A stretch of 64,000 bases of DNA from Liolophura sinensis (Eukaryota; Mollusca; Polyplacophora; Chitonida; Chitonidae). Location: positions 10,392,706-10,456,705 of the forward strand of contig NC_088296.1 in the NCBI RefSeq assembly GCF_032854445.1, in the 5' to 3' direction. Shown piece after piece: positions 1 through 10,047 of the stretch. The notes under the pieces are model-generated. The model did not search any database and was not told the origin of the DNA. It saw nothing but the letters and a program-made list of their open reading frames with translations. The number at the start of each line of letters is the position of its first letter. Positions within the stretch are counted from its first letter, which is position 1. The position numbers were made by a program, and so were the translations under genes.

Positions 1-304
1 TGTATGGGCATTAATTTTGGTTTAAATATAATTTCTGAAGAAATTGTTGCAAGTGGAAACGTAAAATTATTGGCACAGTGCTGAAACAAAAGAAAAGTTT
101 TAGGAAGACAATATACCTACATATTACTATACGACAGATGGCCTCAACAGCAAAGATTAAGAAAGAACAATTGACAGATTACAGAAGGATGTGTAAAGGA
201 CAAACTGCGGTTCAAATTTAGCAAAACACCTTTTGAGCTTTAAAATCGAATTTCAAATTTTGATTTGAATAATAGTTGCCACTGCGTACAATCCCCTTGC
301 TTAC

Positions 305-425
305 CGGAAAACAATAACAGCTAGGATGACCACGACGAGAGGAACCACTCCTCCTATACCTACTGCCAGACCGACCGTCAACGCTGAGGAATCCCCGGCT
401 GGAGATACAGTTAACGCTGTTATGA
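305..425 (-). CDS. Gene 1 stalk and transmembrane exon
   Basis: The acceptor is TTTCAG before base 425 and the donor is GTAAGC after base 305, giving 121 nt in phase 1-2. It encodes a short Ser/Thr-rich stalk ([10 protein letters not shown]) followed by a hydrophobic span containing [10 protein letters not shown], then Val/Leu/Ile residues, and ends in Phe-Arg at the cytoplasmic side. The GLAVG part is a GxxxG helix-packing motif and is kept in all three paralogues. The stalk is the shortest of the three. The matching tail exon is beyond the left edge of the window. Confidence 0.8.
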
Positions 426-3400
426 CTGAAACGTAGTAAACAACAACAACGCAGTGCATAAGAATCTCAGTGATTGCTGAACACAACCGTATTTAAACTC
501 CCATTGGAATTTACATCCTACTGTTTTCTCATCTATTTCACTGGGGTACACAAGACTACTCAGGTAAATTTACATGAGGCTGTATTTCACGGTTACGTGT
601 GACTATTTGCCACCTATCGTACCATCTTCGCTGTTCTGGCTTTGCTCTCTATGCCGTACATCTTAGTTATACTTTAACAGCATATATAAACAGTCAACAG
701 ATTTATGGATGGAAGAAACCAGACACAGGACGGACAAAAATCACCGCAACTTCTAAGGTACCAGAGAAATCTGATGATTTAAGGCTGTGATCAAACCATT
801 GGTGAATCGCCGACTGGTTGCCATGAGACATTTAACTGGAATAAATGGGAGAGAATTCTCCGGTAATAACAAAAGCAAAGCCATAGAAAATCTTAAATCC
901 ACTCTCCTACCAACAAATCCATGAATCAATGTTCATGCTGTAAATTAAAAACATATTTTATTCGTTTCTTTCGGGTCAAACTCCCTACTAGGGCAAAAAG
1001 TTTCTTGTTGCCGTGCGCTCAAAACTATAAAAAAAACTCGTGTTTAGCGGTTACATTTATTTATTTATCTGATTGGTGTTTTACGCCGTACTCAAGAATA
1101 TTTCACTTATGTAACGACGGTCAGCATTATGGTGGGAGAAAACCGAGCAGACCCTGGGGGAAACCCACGACCATCCGCATGCTGCTGGCAGACCTTCCCA
1201 CTTACGGCCAGGGAGAAAGCCAGCATGAGTTGGACTTGAACTCACAACGATTAAGATTTACAGTACTTACTTCTGATGCAACCAAGCTCTTCATCCTCTC
1301 TTTGTCTGTATCCCTCTGCACACGCACACATGTAGCTGCCCTCCGTGTTTGTACAAACAGAATTGTTACCACATATCTTTGGATTTCCTGTACACTCATC
1401 AATATCTGCATGGCACATTTTAAACATAGGCGGAATATGATTAAATATACGTAGATACATATATTATTATTTTTATTATTATTATTATTATTGTATTTAT
1501 TAACTGTATACATTATTTTGTCAAATCTACGTAGATACGTGTATTACATAACTCTTACACTGTTAACCTGCCTATTCCTTCAGTAAAACATGAACTATCC
1601 GAAGCCTTATTTGTGGTTGATTTTTAGTTTGTTCCAACCATACTCGTCAAACTATGAAATCTGTATTTTTATCTCTCAACAAAATCAGTAAACAGAAACG
1701 AATATGTAAATTTCCTAATAATTATGAATTGATTTCATTTTTTTTTTATCTGCATAGAATATTTTGTCCCAGAGCTATAAATGTTGCGGAACTATCTAGA
1801 AGCAGTGGTGATACCACGTGGCTTCCGTGTTCATTTAATCCTATTTTGTCACCACAGTCATTACACTGTTACTGAGTTAGGACCCAGCCTTCGAAATCAT
1901 GCTTTAGTGAGGCGGCATCATAAACATGATGACACACTGGATGGTATAAATGGCTGATTAAGGACCGAAGCAATATTGCACTGCTGATGTGGACAGATCT
2001 ACGGACAACCGCCAGTGGCTATCATTTCTACCCCTGATGTTTTATATTTACTTACCCAGACTGCATCCCACTTCTCCACCGTTTCTCTGCCTATATCCCT
2101 CGGCACACGCGCATGTATAATTGCCCACCGTGTTTGTACAAACAGAGTTGTTACCGCATATGGTTTGATTTTCGATACACTCGTCAATATCTGTATGGCA
2201 CACGTAAACGATCAGCAGGATATGGTCAAATCTACGTAGATACGTGTATTACATAACTCATACACTGTTAACCTGCCTATTCCTTCAGTAAAACGTCAAC
2301 TATCCCATGCCTTATTTGTGGTTGATTTTTAGTTTGTTCCAACCATACTCATCAAACTATGAAATCTGTATCTTTATCTCTCAACAAAATCAGTAAACAG
2401 AAACGAATATGTAAATTTCAAAATAATAAATTCATTTCATTAACTGTATATAACATTTTATCCAATTACCTATGACGCGGTGCTATCTGGAGGCAGTGGT
2501 GATACAATGTTACTTCCCTGTTCATGTAATCCTATCTGTCTAACCACGATAGTCATTACATTGAGATAGGACCAAGTCTCCGACATGGCGCTTTAGTGAG
2601 TCAGCACCGTAGACATGATGACATATGGGATTAATGAATGGCTGATTAAGGACCAAAGCAATATTGCACTGCTGATGTGGACAGATCTACGGACAACCGC
2701 CAGTGGCTATCATTTCTACCCCTGATGTTTTATATTTACTTACCCAGATTGCACCCGACCTCTTCAGCCTTTCTCTGCCTATATCCCTCCGCACACGCGC
2801 ATGTGTAGTTGCCCACTGTGTTTGTACACACGGAGTTGTTACCGCATATGGTTTGATTTTCGGTACACTCGTCAATATCTGTATGGCACACGTAAAGGAT
2901 GAGCGGAATATGGTCAAATCTACGTATATTTTACACAAAACATTTACTATTGCATCTAACCTGTCTATCTGACATGAACTTTTTTTAAAATTACGCTAAA
3001 ATCACCCAGGGCTCAACAGGTAGATGCCCCTCTGACCGCGCTCCTAAGTTCAGTAAATGTGTTTTCGCTGGTTTGTGAACGAAGGACTTAAAAAAAACCC
3101 ATGACAATCCACTGTACACACTCAGATGATATTCAGAACCACATGGGTGTAGAGAGGTTACATGACATTTCTTCACACAGTTTACCCCTCACAGGAGGTT
3201 TGCAGACCTGATAAAAAGATACTTGAGAATGGACAGCGGTGGTGTTTTGTTTCTCTTGTGCAGCTGGGATTGTTTACGTTGATTTAAGACCTGCGATCTC
3301 TATAGACGGTGATAAAACAATAACTGTACACCTCGTCCTATTCAAAATTATGAAGCAGGAATACATAGTATTGAGATTGTGCGCCTTTAGTGGTTAATCA

Positions 3401-6397
3401 CATCTGACAACTGTTTAAATGTGCTGGTTCGTATAGAACAAAAACGACAACTTAAGAGTTACACGTTTATTCCAGAGTCAACTAAATGCATCATCTCATT
3501 GTGAGGAGTTTATGCAAACACACAGCGTCCATCTTAGTTAAACAGAAAACTGTTTATGCAAAAGCTTGTGGTAAACTGTGGTAAACTCTCGCCACATTTG
3601 AGCACTTTTAATTTTAGACAATTGAAGAAGGCAGCAAAAGATACGTGTCAATGTCTGCAGACGAGCATATATGCAGACGCGACAACATGACAGCCTTCAA
3701 CAAGTGACAGCCTTTTTGGTATGATGATTTAGTGAGATATTTAGCCCCATATACGTGATGAGTCTTCTTATTTCCCCTATAGCATTGACAGAAAATATAG
3801 AGAGCCGCAAGTTAAAAGATCCAGCGAGGTTCCTTGAAAACTATAAGATATAAGTAATATAAAGTCCGACTTGCCGAGACATTGTCCACTATCTGCCTGT
3901 CTTGCGCCAAATGAGCAATCACACACGTCTTCCTCTCGACCATTAGTGAAGGCAAGCCTTCTGCAAGTGGTGTTGTCAGGGCACTCATCCCCTTCATTCC
4001 CACATGTTTCTGTGTCACGACAAAAAGGCAATACATTTTCCCACCAACATGGTTCTAAGCTCTGTAGTCCATCTCTTTAATATGTCACCTATATTCAGCT
4101 CTCTGCACGATCACTCACACTCACTATCAAAATTGCCTTAATCAGTGACACGTAACGCGACGAGCTCTATCATATCAATGCAAGGAAAATACAGTTAGAA
4201 TACTTGTCCAAATCCGGAATTGTAAACTCTCTAAAATTTTGTTTTCGACTTCAAAAAGTCGTTGCCCCGGAGGTTTCAGTTATTTATAAACGAGGGAATG
4301 CTAGAAAATGGACGCATTCCACTCTATTTTGACGGGGAACGACCCCAGTTACCGAAGTTGTGAGTGGCTCTAATTTAAACCACGTTCTCACAGTGTCAAA
4401 TGTGAAATTGCTTTCAAGTTTAGTATAATATAACCTTAATAAATGAAATTAATTTTATCCCTTGTGATCTCACGACAGAGTTTTCAAAGTTCGAGGTAAA
4501 TTTTGTTATAAAAACACAGTGTAGTCTATTGGCGGAGACGGTAGTGTAGGCTTTGTTACTATGCAGAGTTTAGTCTTAACCTGTGAGGTGTGAAGTATTG
4601 TGAAAGAAATATCTATATGTCACCCAAGGCAATGAATCTGTAGGGCGTGTGGTGTAACGTGTCACTGACGAAAGTATGTCTGATTGAACAGATAGCTGGA
4701 TATAGGCGACCAGTTAAAGAAAACAGGCTATAGTACTTGTGACAAAAAGGTGTACTGCTCTTCACACAAGCTGCACTGATTCTACACTCATTCAATCTCG
4801 TGTTTTCAGCTACCCGGCTTGAAAGTTTAATTCTGTGCCTAATTTCTTTTATTTACAATATCTGAAGATGAAAACAGTAGTTATTTACTTTTGACATCAT
4901 TGGTAAAGACATTAACAGTATTGCATGCACTTATATTATTAATTCTTCGCAAACTGGAGAAGACATGCCGCGGGGTAATTTTTTGTATAGATTCTATATT
5001 ATTATAATGTAACTTACGCACGCAAAAAAGCCGAGGGATTCCTGATTTGCTTATAATAAAATTGAATCCTGTCTGACAATCACAACGCCGTCTACTCGTA
5101 CATACAGTTGCATATCCACACATCCCGCCACATCTGTCAGCTTTTAAATCTGCAGGAATAGATATAGAATGTATCAAACGTTAATGTATACATATAGACA
5201 GTTCACCCAAAGAAATAAGAGTAAAGATCTACATCCCTTGTTACACGGATAAAATTGCCTCGTATGCCTCTATGAAGTATATAAATGCCAAATAGGTGCG
5301 AGAAAATGGCAACGTTCTATTGTGGTCCATTATAAATATACTCTCTAACCATTGTTGTGTGTTGGATTCAAGCCTCGGCAATACCCGTGAATTTTAGATA
5401 CTTGCTGATTGCCCTGCTTGTATCGGAACGAAGAGGAGGAATGAGCCGGCAAAGAAGGCTTACATGCAACCCTGGTCTGTCATAAATAAGTATGTCATCG
5501 TCGCCCACTGTTGGTTTAAATTGGTACGGCAATATGTTTACTTGTGCATGTATAGTTGGAATCCATCTCAAAACTGACATCGTTTTTTATAGGGATTTCC
5601 AGAAGCTCAACCAGCCGTGTGAGAAGAGCATTTTATCGTGAGAGAAGACGTCCTAGCGGTGGTTTCAGTACTGGACGGTCGCCCAGAGATCATAGTAAAA
5701 ATTTGTAGTAGGTTTAAAGTCACTATCTCAATTTTCAGAAGTTCTTCTGTTAGTATACTTTTTAAACAAGCTATGATATCTGTAATTAGGGTCAGTATCT
5801 GAATGTAGACACTGATCCTTTAAGCAAAATAACTAAACACTATGCTTTGGTGGTAGTGTTTGTTACTCGATCTTGGACTTAGGCAAAAAGAAACCCTACC
5901 AACTACAGCAATTTAATGAATGTGGAAAGTTTCGTTAAACTGAATCCAGGGCCCGGTTTTTCTTTTCAGATGTGCGTTGAAAGTTAATTTAGACTTAAAC
6001 CTTAATACCATTATTGGCCTAATACAAAAACTGCCTCAGCAAATATAAACAGCTGGTTGCTAACGTAAAAGTATATTACTGTATATTAGTTACCTGACTG
6101 TCGTTCGACGTGCTTTAAAACGTATAAAGACTTGCAAATGTTATTGGTACAGTAGAATGGGGGGATCTTCCATAAACGTGAGACTACTCAAACAGTCGGA
6201 GTGGAAGCGCTTCCAGGCGTGAATAGTACTGGGACATGTCCGCTCCCAAAATTACGAATTAAACCACAGATAACTCCGTAGTCATAGCACAAACATTTTT
6301 ACACTTAATGCAACTTACCTAGGATACGTGTAGCTGCCAGAAAGATTAACGGAATCAGAATCTGTCCCCAGCGTCTTGGGAGCGTCTGAAATTCCAT
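305..6397 (-). CDS. Gene 1: modular EGF-like membrane receptor (spliced, 3' end outside window)
   Basis: Seven exons in transcription order: signal peptide 6319-6397, B module 5018-5149, A module 3875-4009, calcium-binding EGF exons 2744-2878, 2056-2190 and 1271-1405, and stalk/transmembrane exon 305-425. All ectodomain exons begin and end in phase 1, so the 872 coding nt read through without a stop to residue 290. The tail exon should lie to the left of base 1, because the last exon ends in phase 2 exactly as its paralogues do. Unlike genes 2 and 3 it has one B-A pair instead of two. The A exon uses a GC donor. By family knowledge the product is a secreted-pathway, single-pass type I protein with calcium-dependent EGF domains. 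Ligand and function are unknown. Exon borders are read from splice consensus and paralogue comparison, not from transcripts. Confidence 0.8.
1055..1250 (-). repeat. tRNA-derived SINE, 5'-truncated, next to an EGF exon
   Basis: It reads on the minus strand as the body and tail of the main SINE family here: a GAGTTCAAGTCCA B-box-like stretch, GGTTTCCC/GGTCTGC-type body, and a tail complementary to TTTATTTATTTAT. It lies in the last EGF intron of gene 1 and stops about 20 bases from the donor of the exon ending at 1271. It has the same orientation as the gene. Confidence 0.75.
1271..1405 (-). CDS. Gene 1 EGF exon 3 (calcium-binding EGF)
   Basis: A 135-nt phase 1-1 exon with acceptor CATGCAG and donor GTAAGTAC. 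It encodes DIDEC, then [21 protein letters not shown] and a closing LGC, giving the six cysteines of an EGF domain. The leading DIDEC and the C-x-N-x4-Y-x-C-x-C spacing are the calcium-binding EGF signature with a possible Asn beta-hydroxylation site. It is the membrane-proximal EGF of gene 1. Confidence 0.88.
1465..1500. repeat. ATT trinucleotide microsatellite
   Basis: About ten imperfect TTATTATTA repeats in the intron between two gene 1 EGF exons. Confidence 0.8.
2056..2190 (-). CDS. Gene 1 EGF exon 2 (calcium-binding EGF)
   Basis: 135 nt, phase 1-1, acceptor ATACAG and donor GTAAGTAA. It encodes [18 protein letters not shown], then [10 protein letters not shown] and EVGC, with all six EGF cysteines. 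NNS and NYT are possible N-glycosylation sequons. The flanking introns are clearly related to those around exon 2744-2878, including a shared block of about 170 bp that contains TTATTTGTGGTTGATTTTTA. Exon plus intron therefore duplicated together. Confidence 0.9.
2744..2878 (-). CDS. Gene 1 EGF exon 1 (calcium-binding EGF)
   Basis: 135 nt, phase 1-1, acceptor ATACAG and donor GTAAGTAA. It encodes [28 protein letters not shown] and EVGC with six cysteines, and differs from the adjacent exon 2056-2190 at only a few residues. It is the most membrane-distal EGF of gene 1 and follows the A module directly. Confidence 0.9.
3875..4009 (-). CDS. Gene 1 A module exon (six-cysteine EGF-like), GC donor
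   Basis: A 135-nt phase 1-1 exon after acceptor GACACAG. It encodes [16 protein letters not shown], then a variable middle, CDC, and a closing GQC. The spacing C-x6-C-x5-C-x(12+)-C-x-C-x(11+)-C follows the EGF cysteine order but lacks the calcium-binding start. The donor is GCAAGT instead of GTAAGT or GTGAGT. The A exons of the paralogues, aligned here, all end at a GT. I do not recognise a named family for this module beyond being EGF-like. Confidence 0.78.
5018..5149 (-). CDS. Gene 1 B module exon (six-cysteine EGF-like)
   Basis: 132 nt, phase 1-1, acceptor CCTGCAG and donor GTAAGTTA. It encodes [23 protein letters not shown], a long loop and a final cysteine. The pattern C-x3-C-x5-C-x5-C-x-C-x17-C is shared with the four other B exons in the window. 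It is the first ectodomain module after the signal peptide. The long last loop is unusual for EGF. Confidence 0.8.
6319..6397 (-). CDS. Gene 1 first coding exon: signal peptide
   Basis: ATG at 6397-6395 begins 79 coding nt that end at donor GTAAGT in phase 1. It encodes [12 protein letters not shown] followed by a hydrophobic run (residues 13-23), the n-region and h-region of a signal peptide. Four other exons in the window have the same length, phase and the conserved RRWG/RRCG/RRFG core, which fixes the start. A TATA-like element lies about 93 nt upstream. Confidence 0.85.
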
Positions 6398-6484
6398 GAT
6401 TGCCAGCTGTCACAATTCCCACAAATTGGACTGTCTGGTTCTTCACCTCTCCACACCTATACAGCCGGGTTTTCACCAACAGTC

Positions 6485-6496
6485 TTTAGTTATATG
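6485..6496 (-). promoter_or_regulatory. Putative TATA-like core of gene 1 promoter
   Basis: On the minus strand it reads CATATAACTAAA, about 93 nt upstream of the ATG. The same sequence, with small changes, stands 70-100 nt upstream of every intact signal exon in the window. A conserved position beside duplicated first exons supports a core promoter, but the whole segment is duplicated, so conservation alone is weak proof. Confidence 0.45.
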
Positions 6497-6499
6497 TGT

Positions 6500-8595
6500 T
6501 CGGAGTGAATGGGGCTACGCAGAAGTCAGTATACTTGAAACTTAAATGGGTCATCGGCTTTGTGATGGTACTTCCTAGTTATGTCAATAACCTGTGCCCT
6601 ATGATACACTCCTTGAGCTGGCTTCGGTTATTCACATCTCAATAGCAGGGTGTTTGGTGTAACATTATACGACAGCCCGCAGAAAAGAATGTATTTTACA
6701 TTCACCCTATGGACGACAAATTCACTGAGCGTAACAGTACATGTACTTGAACTACAGGGTCATGAACGTAGGGCTTAATACAGAAATACAAATGCCTTCC
6801 ATGATGGGTATGTACCAGCTTCAAATCAAAACGTTTGTCAGGCACTTGTCCAAAGACGTAGGTTTACTCTCGGTATTTCAATTTCCTTCACCCATTAATC
6901 TGACTGCTACGGTATGACCGTAAGATAAAAAGTCTTCAGTATGGCTTCCAATTGGCATTGTGCACCACTAACATACTGAATAAATTCATTCGCCTAGAGC
7001 ATACCTTACGTCTCTTATTATCATTCATCGAAAACTGCTGACTGCTTTTCTTTATATGAAATTGTTGGTATACTAGTATAGTATATACTTGAATTATCCC
7101 CTGTGTTTTTGTGATTTGGTCAGAATATAACTTTCGCAACCATACATTAGGGTCGCTTATAGATCAGTTATGCTTATTTAACTAGATTAGGCACATTCTG
7201 CAAGTCAAATATGAGACATCACACAATAGTCTCAATCAAAAATATAACTATCGTGCAAGGGCTACCATAGACAAGTCACCATAGGCTAAATACTGATGTT
7301 TTCTGTTGATAAATGTGTGTTGCCCATTACCCCACGACTAGCATACCTATAGCTAGTCTTCATCATTCTAAAATCATTAAACAAACTCAACACTAGGCCG
7401 TCTGTAAGTAACTTGTAGGCAAATCAAGTGCTGGAAAGGCCAACATTGCTAACGTACATCAACAAAACTCACCTTCGATCACAAAAGCCATAATAATTGC
7501 AATTGGAACCAATATCTGCATTCAAAGTAAAAAGATTATCTGAAGTCTCATTAATCTGTTGACCTTCATGACTAATGAATTTGACCTCTGATAGTTGCTG
7601 GCTGTTGACGTATTTATCATTGACCTGTTGTTGACTATGTTATAATGCCTGTTGCAGATGGGATGCGATATATACTTGCTGAGGCAATGTTAAGTACTGC
7701 ACGGCCCAGCTGAATCACGGTTGTCTCCTCCTTATCCCCAATCCCGCGCCTCCACCACAATACTGACCGCCGTCGTTCTTGTGTACGGCGTGAAACATCA
7801 ATCAAATAATAAATACATCAGTCACGGCTGCGTTGTTATGGAAAGGATGAACACCTCAAGTCGCAGATTCGACTCCAGCTATCGCGTGTTCGACTTAAGC
7901 TTTAACTCAAGAGTTTTGTCAGGCGCCAGTCCATAGCCGGCGGTTTACTCTCGGGTCTTCAGCTTCCTTTACCCGTGAATCTCACTACTGTTGTATATAG
8001 CCGTATCTTGAGTACGGCTTTGAAATAGTAGTGTACACAACTTAAATGCTGATCTACTTTATTCGCCTAGAACATCCCTTATGTCTTACTGAAAAATTCT
8101 TCACTTCACATTAAGGTGTACTAATTTGTTACTTTGTATGTTGTCTTAGCTCTTTGCTGATTTGTGTTAAACGTTATTTAGGAAATGGTCTCGTAACTAA
8201 TGACCCAGGAAGTGCAGTATATATGGTTGGCTTCTGGTATACGCATGTCTGTTTCAGGGCCTAGCATTCAACATGATCAATAAAAGGAATCTTTTAAAGG
8301 TGGTCCATGCTCTTTGTTAAAATTCATAAATGATTTCTTATGTTTTGCTGTGTTTTAGAATAGCACTTTGACGTGCCTGTTTTTATCATTTCACAAAACT
8401 GTTTCTCCATACGTTGTAGGCATGTTACCTACATTACTCACACACTATCTGCAATTGAAATATTCGATGCCACACACTGGTCTCAACGCAAGATAAATGT
8501 CGTGCATTAGCCAGATGCTAAATATTCCATAAAAAGGTTCGACATAATATCATGGTTACGACCTTCACAGTTAGTGTACGGAAATAAAATGTACA
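6500..8595. other. Gene 1 upstream spacer, no gene seen
   Basis: No coding exon is recognisable. Two copies of a dispersed repeat, marked by ATTCGCCTAGA followed by TTACGTCT and GAAAACTG, occur near 6985 and 8065. Related copies lie near 11260, 12960 (reverse), 33815, 57765 and 63640. A degenerate plus-strand SINE tail sits near 7770-7815. Confidence 0.6.
7722..7815 (+). repeat. Degenerate SINE fragment
   Basis: It keeps CCACAATACTGACCGCCGTCG, a diverged GTGTACGGCGTGAAACATCA and an AAATAATAAATA tail, matching the 3' half of the full SINE at 48631-48894. Confidence 0.6.
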
Positions 8596-8603
8596 CAAAT
8601 GTA

Positions 8604-8697
8604 GTTATTTCTTTGATTGGCGTTTTACGCCGTACCCACTTTATGGCGGCGGCCAGCATTACAGTGGAAAAAAAACCGGGCAGAGCCCGTGAGAACA
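8604..8697 (-). repeat. SINE 3' fragment
   Basis: The minus-strand tail of the main SINE family (TTTGATTGGCGTTTTACGCC on plus) continues through GGCGGCGGCCAGCATTA and the GGGCAGAGCCC motif, then loses similarity just before the LTR-like element at 8716. Confidence 0.7.
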
Positions 8698-8715
8698 ACG
8701 ACGAACAAGGTCTGT

Positions 8716-9725
8716 TGTTACGGTATTGAAAACAGCAACAGAAAACAGACTCAGTGACTCAATATTACAAATTAAACAATGCTTTATATATAAAATGAGA
8801 CTTACAGTTTTACAGACAGTTCAACAACAACAACATAAAAAACTTACACATCAGTATTACCGGTCTTTAAAAGTTTCCAGTTCACCTTTGCATCCCAAGG
8901 AACGAATTCCAGGAGATCCAACGTAAAGACCATGGGATAAACACACAATTCACACAAGTCACAAATTGTCCCCGTCCGGTACTTCGCTAGGTTAGCGAAC
9001 GCGAACACAGTACACAGGTTACACAGAACTGGAACAGTCAAGCCTTTGAATGACGTCACACCCGCAGAGCACAACACAGGGTAGATACAGGCATGGAGGT
9101 ATAATCCACTTTAGAACAGTCACAGTTCCCGCAGAAGCTCAGAAACGAGCCGTTCAGAGACGTAGAGTAATGTCACCTTGTCGCAGAACGAACGTCCTTT
9201 GCAAAATTGAAACTTCAGTTTAGAGTCCTTGACGACCTTGTCGGTCAGATGAGGTCAGCGTGTTAAACAAATTACACAGTCAACACTGTATAATCATAAT
9301 AAAAATCCGAACACCAATAAACGTGACTTCCGCAGAAATTCACATAAACCAGACATCAGTACTACTGTGGTACACAAACGGTGTCGGCATAAAAATCTGT
9401 CCTCCCAAATGAAACTGGCAACACCAGCTCATATCAAAATAATGGACTCGATACGAGAGCATCGCACACTCTCCTGGCTCCCAGTGGATGCAGCAAAAAT
9501 ACCTCCACTCTGCACAGAAAACACGGCTTATATACGTCCCAGGTGGATTCAACTATTTTTAAACACAGAATTAACAGCCAATGAACAGCCAGTTAAATAA
9601 ACAGAGCATTGAACAAGGTGCTTTCCATCAGGTCCGCGCTGTACATATATAACAGGGCCTGTTATGCTTTCACAAAGGTCCGCAGACTAACAGTACATGA
9701 AAACGTTAAATAGTCATACACAACA
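8716..9725 (-). mobile_element. Probable solo LTR
   Basis: It begins TGTTACGG, and a second copy at 43987 starts at exactly the same base, so this is a real element end. A candidate far end is ACACAACA at 9725, where CTGT follows the element as it precedes it (8712-8715, 9726-9729), a possible 4-bp target duplication. On the minus strand a TATATAAGCC box lies near 9530, suggesting minus-strand LTR polarity. The left end and repeat identity are firm. The right end and LTR class are inferred. A 14-base sequence, GACGAACAAGGTCT, also occurs on both sides. Confidence 0.5.
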
Positions 9726-9779
9726 CTGTACAAAGACGAACAAGGTCTCCTTTCACGCCGCCTTTACGACAAAAAGGAT

Positions 9780-10047
9780 CACTTTAATTTTGATTTATTT
9801 GGATAGCAATATACCCAAAGGTCCTGCATATGTCGTATACATTTCTCGCCTTGTAGCTTTTGTCAGATCGTGCGTAAATCGTGATGACTTTAATCTGCGT
9901 CACAAGTTGTTAGTCCAAACACTAGTTTGTCAAGGATACTCCATCAAACGCCTTCATTCTAAGTTTCTCAAATTTCATAATGAGTACAACACTCTCTTTG
10001 ATAGGTATGGGCAGAGCGTTCAGAATCTCTGGCGATTTGCATTATGA
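9780..10047 (+). pseudogene. LINE reverse-transcriptase C-terminal remnant
   Basis: An open stretch encodes PKGPAYVVYISRLVAFVRSC, then DDFNLRHKLL, QGYSIKRLHSKFLKFH and YNTLFDRYG. The GVYISQLIRFxR...F..R...LL..KLL.QGY pattern is familiar to me from the C-terminal part of L2/CR1-like LINE polymerases. It is a short 5'-truncated remnant without the catalytic YxDD part. Related pieces lie at 35540, 59105 and 62330 (minus). Confidence 0.6.

Noticed and set aside
921-1454. 177-codon plus-strand ORF
   Set aside because: It runs through an antisense SINE and the complement of an EGF exon. No domain of its own.
2015-2239. Plus-strand ORFs opposite EGF exons (also near 2703, 18870, 46716 and 46781)
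   Set aside because: They are antisense shadows of the EGF exons. The minus-strand reading has the cysteine pattern and splice sites.
8844-9077. Minus-strand ORF starting MLCSAGVTSFKG, also present at 44081-44350
   Set aside because: It lies within a dispersed LTR-like repeat and is conserved only because the element copies are nearly identical. No recognised domain.
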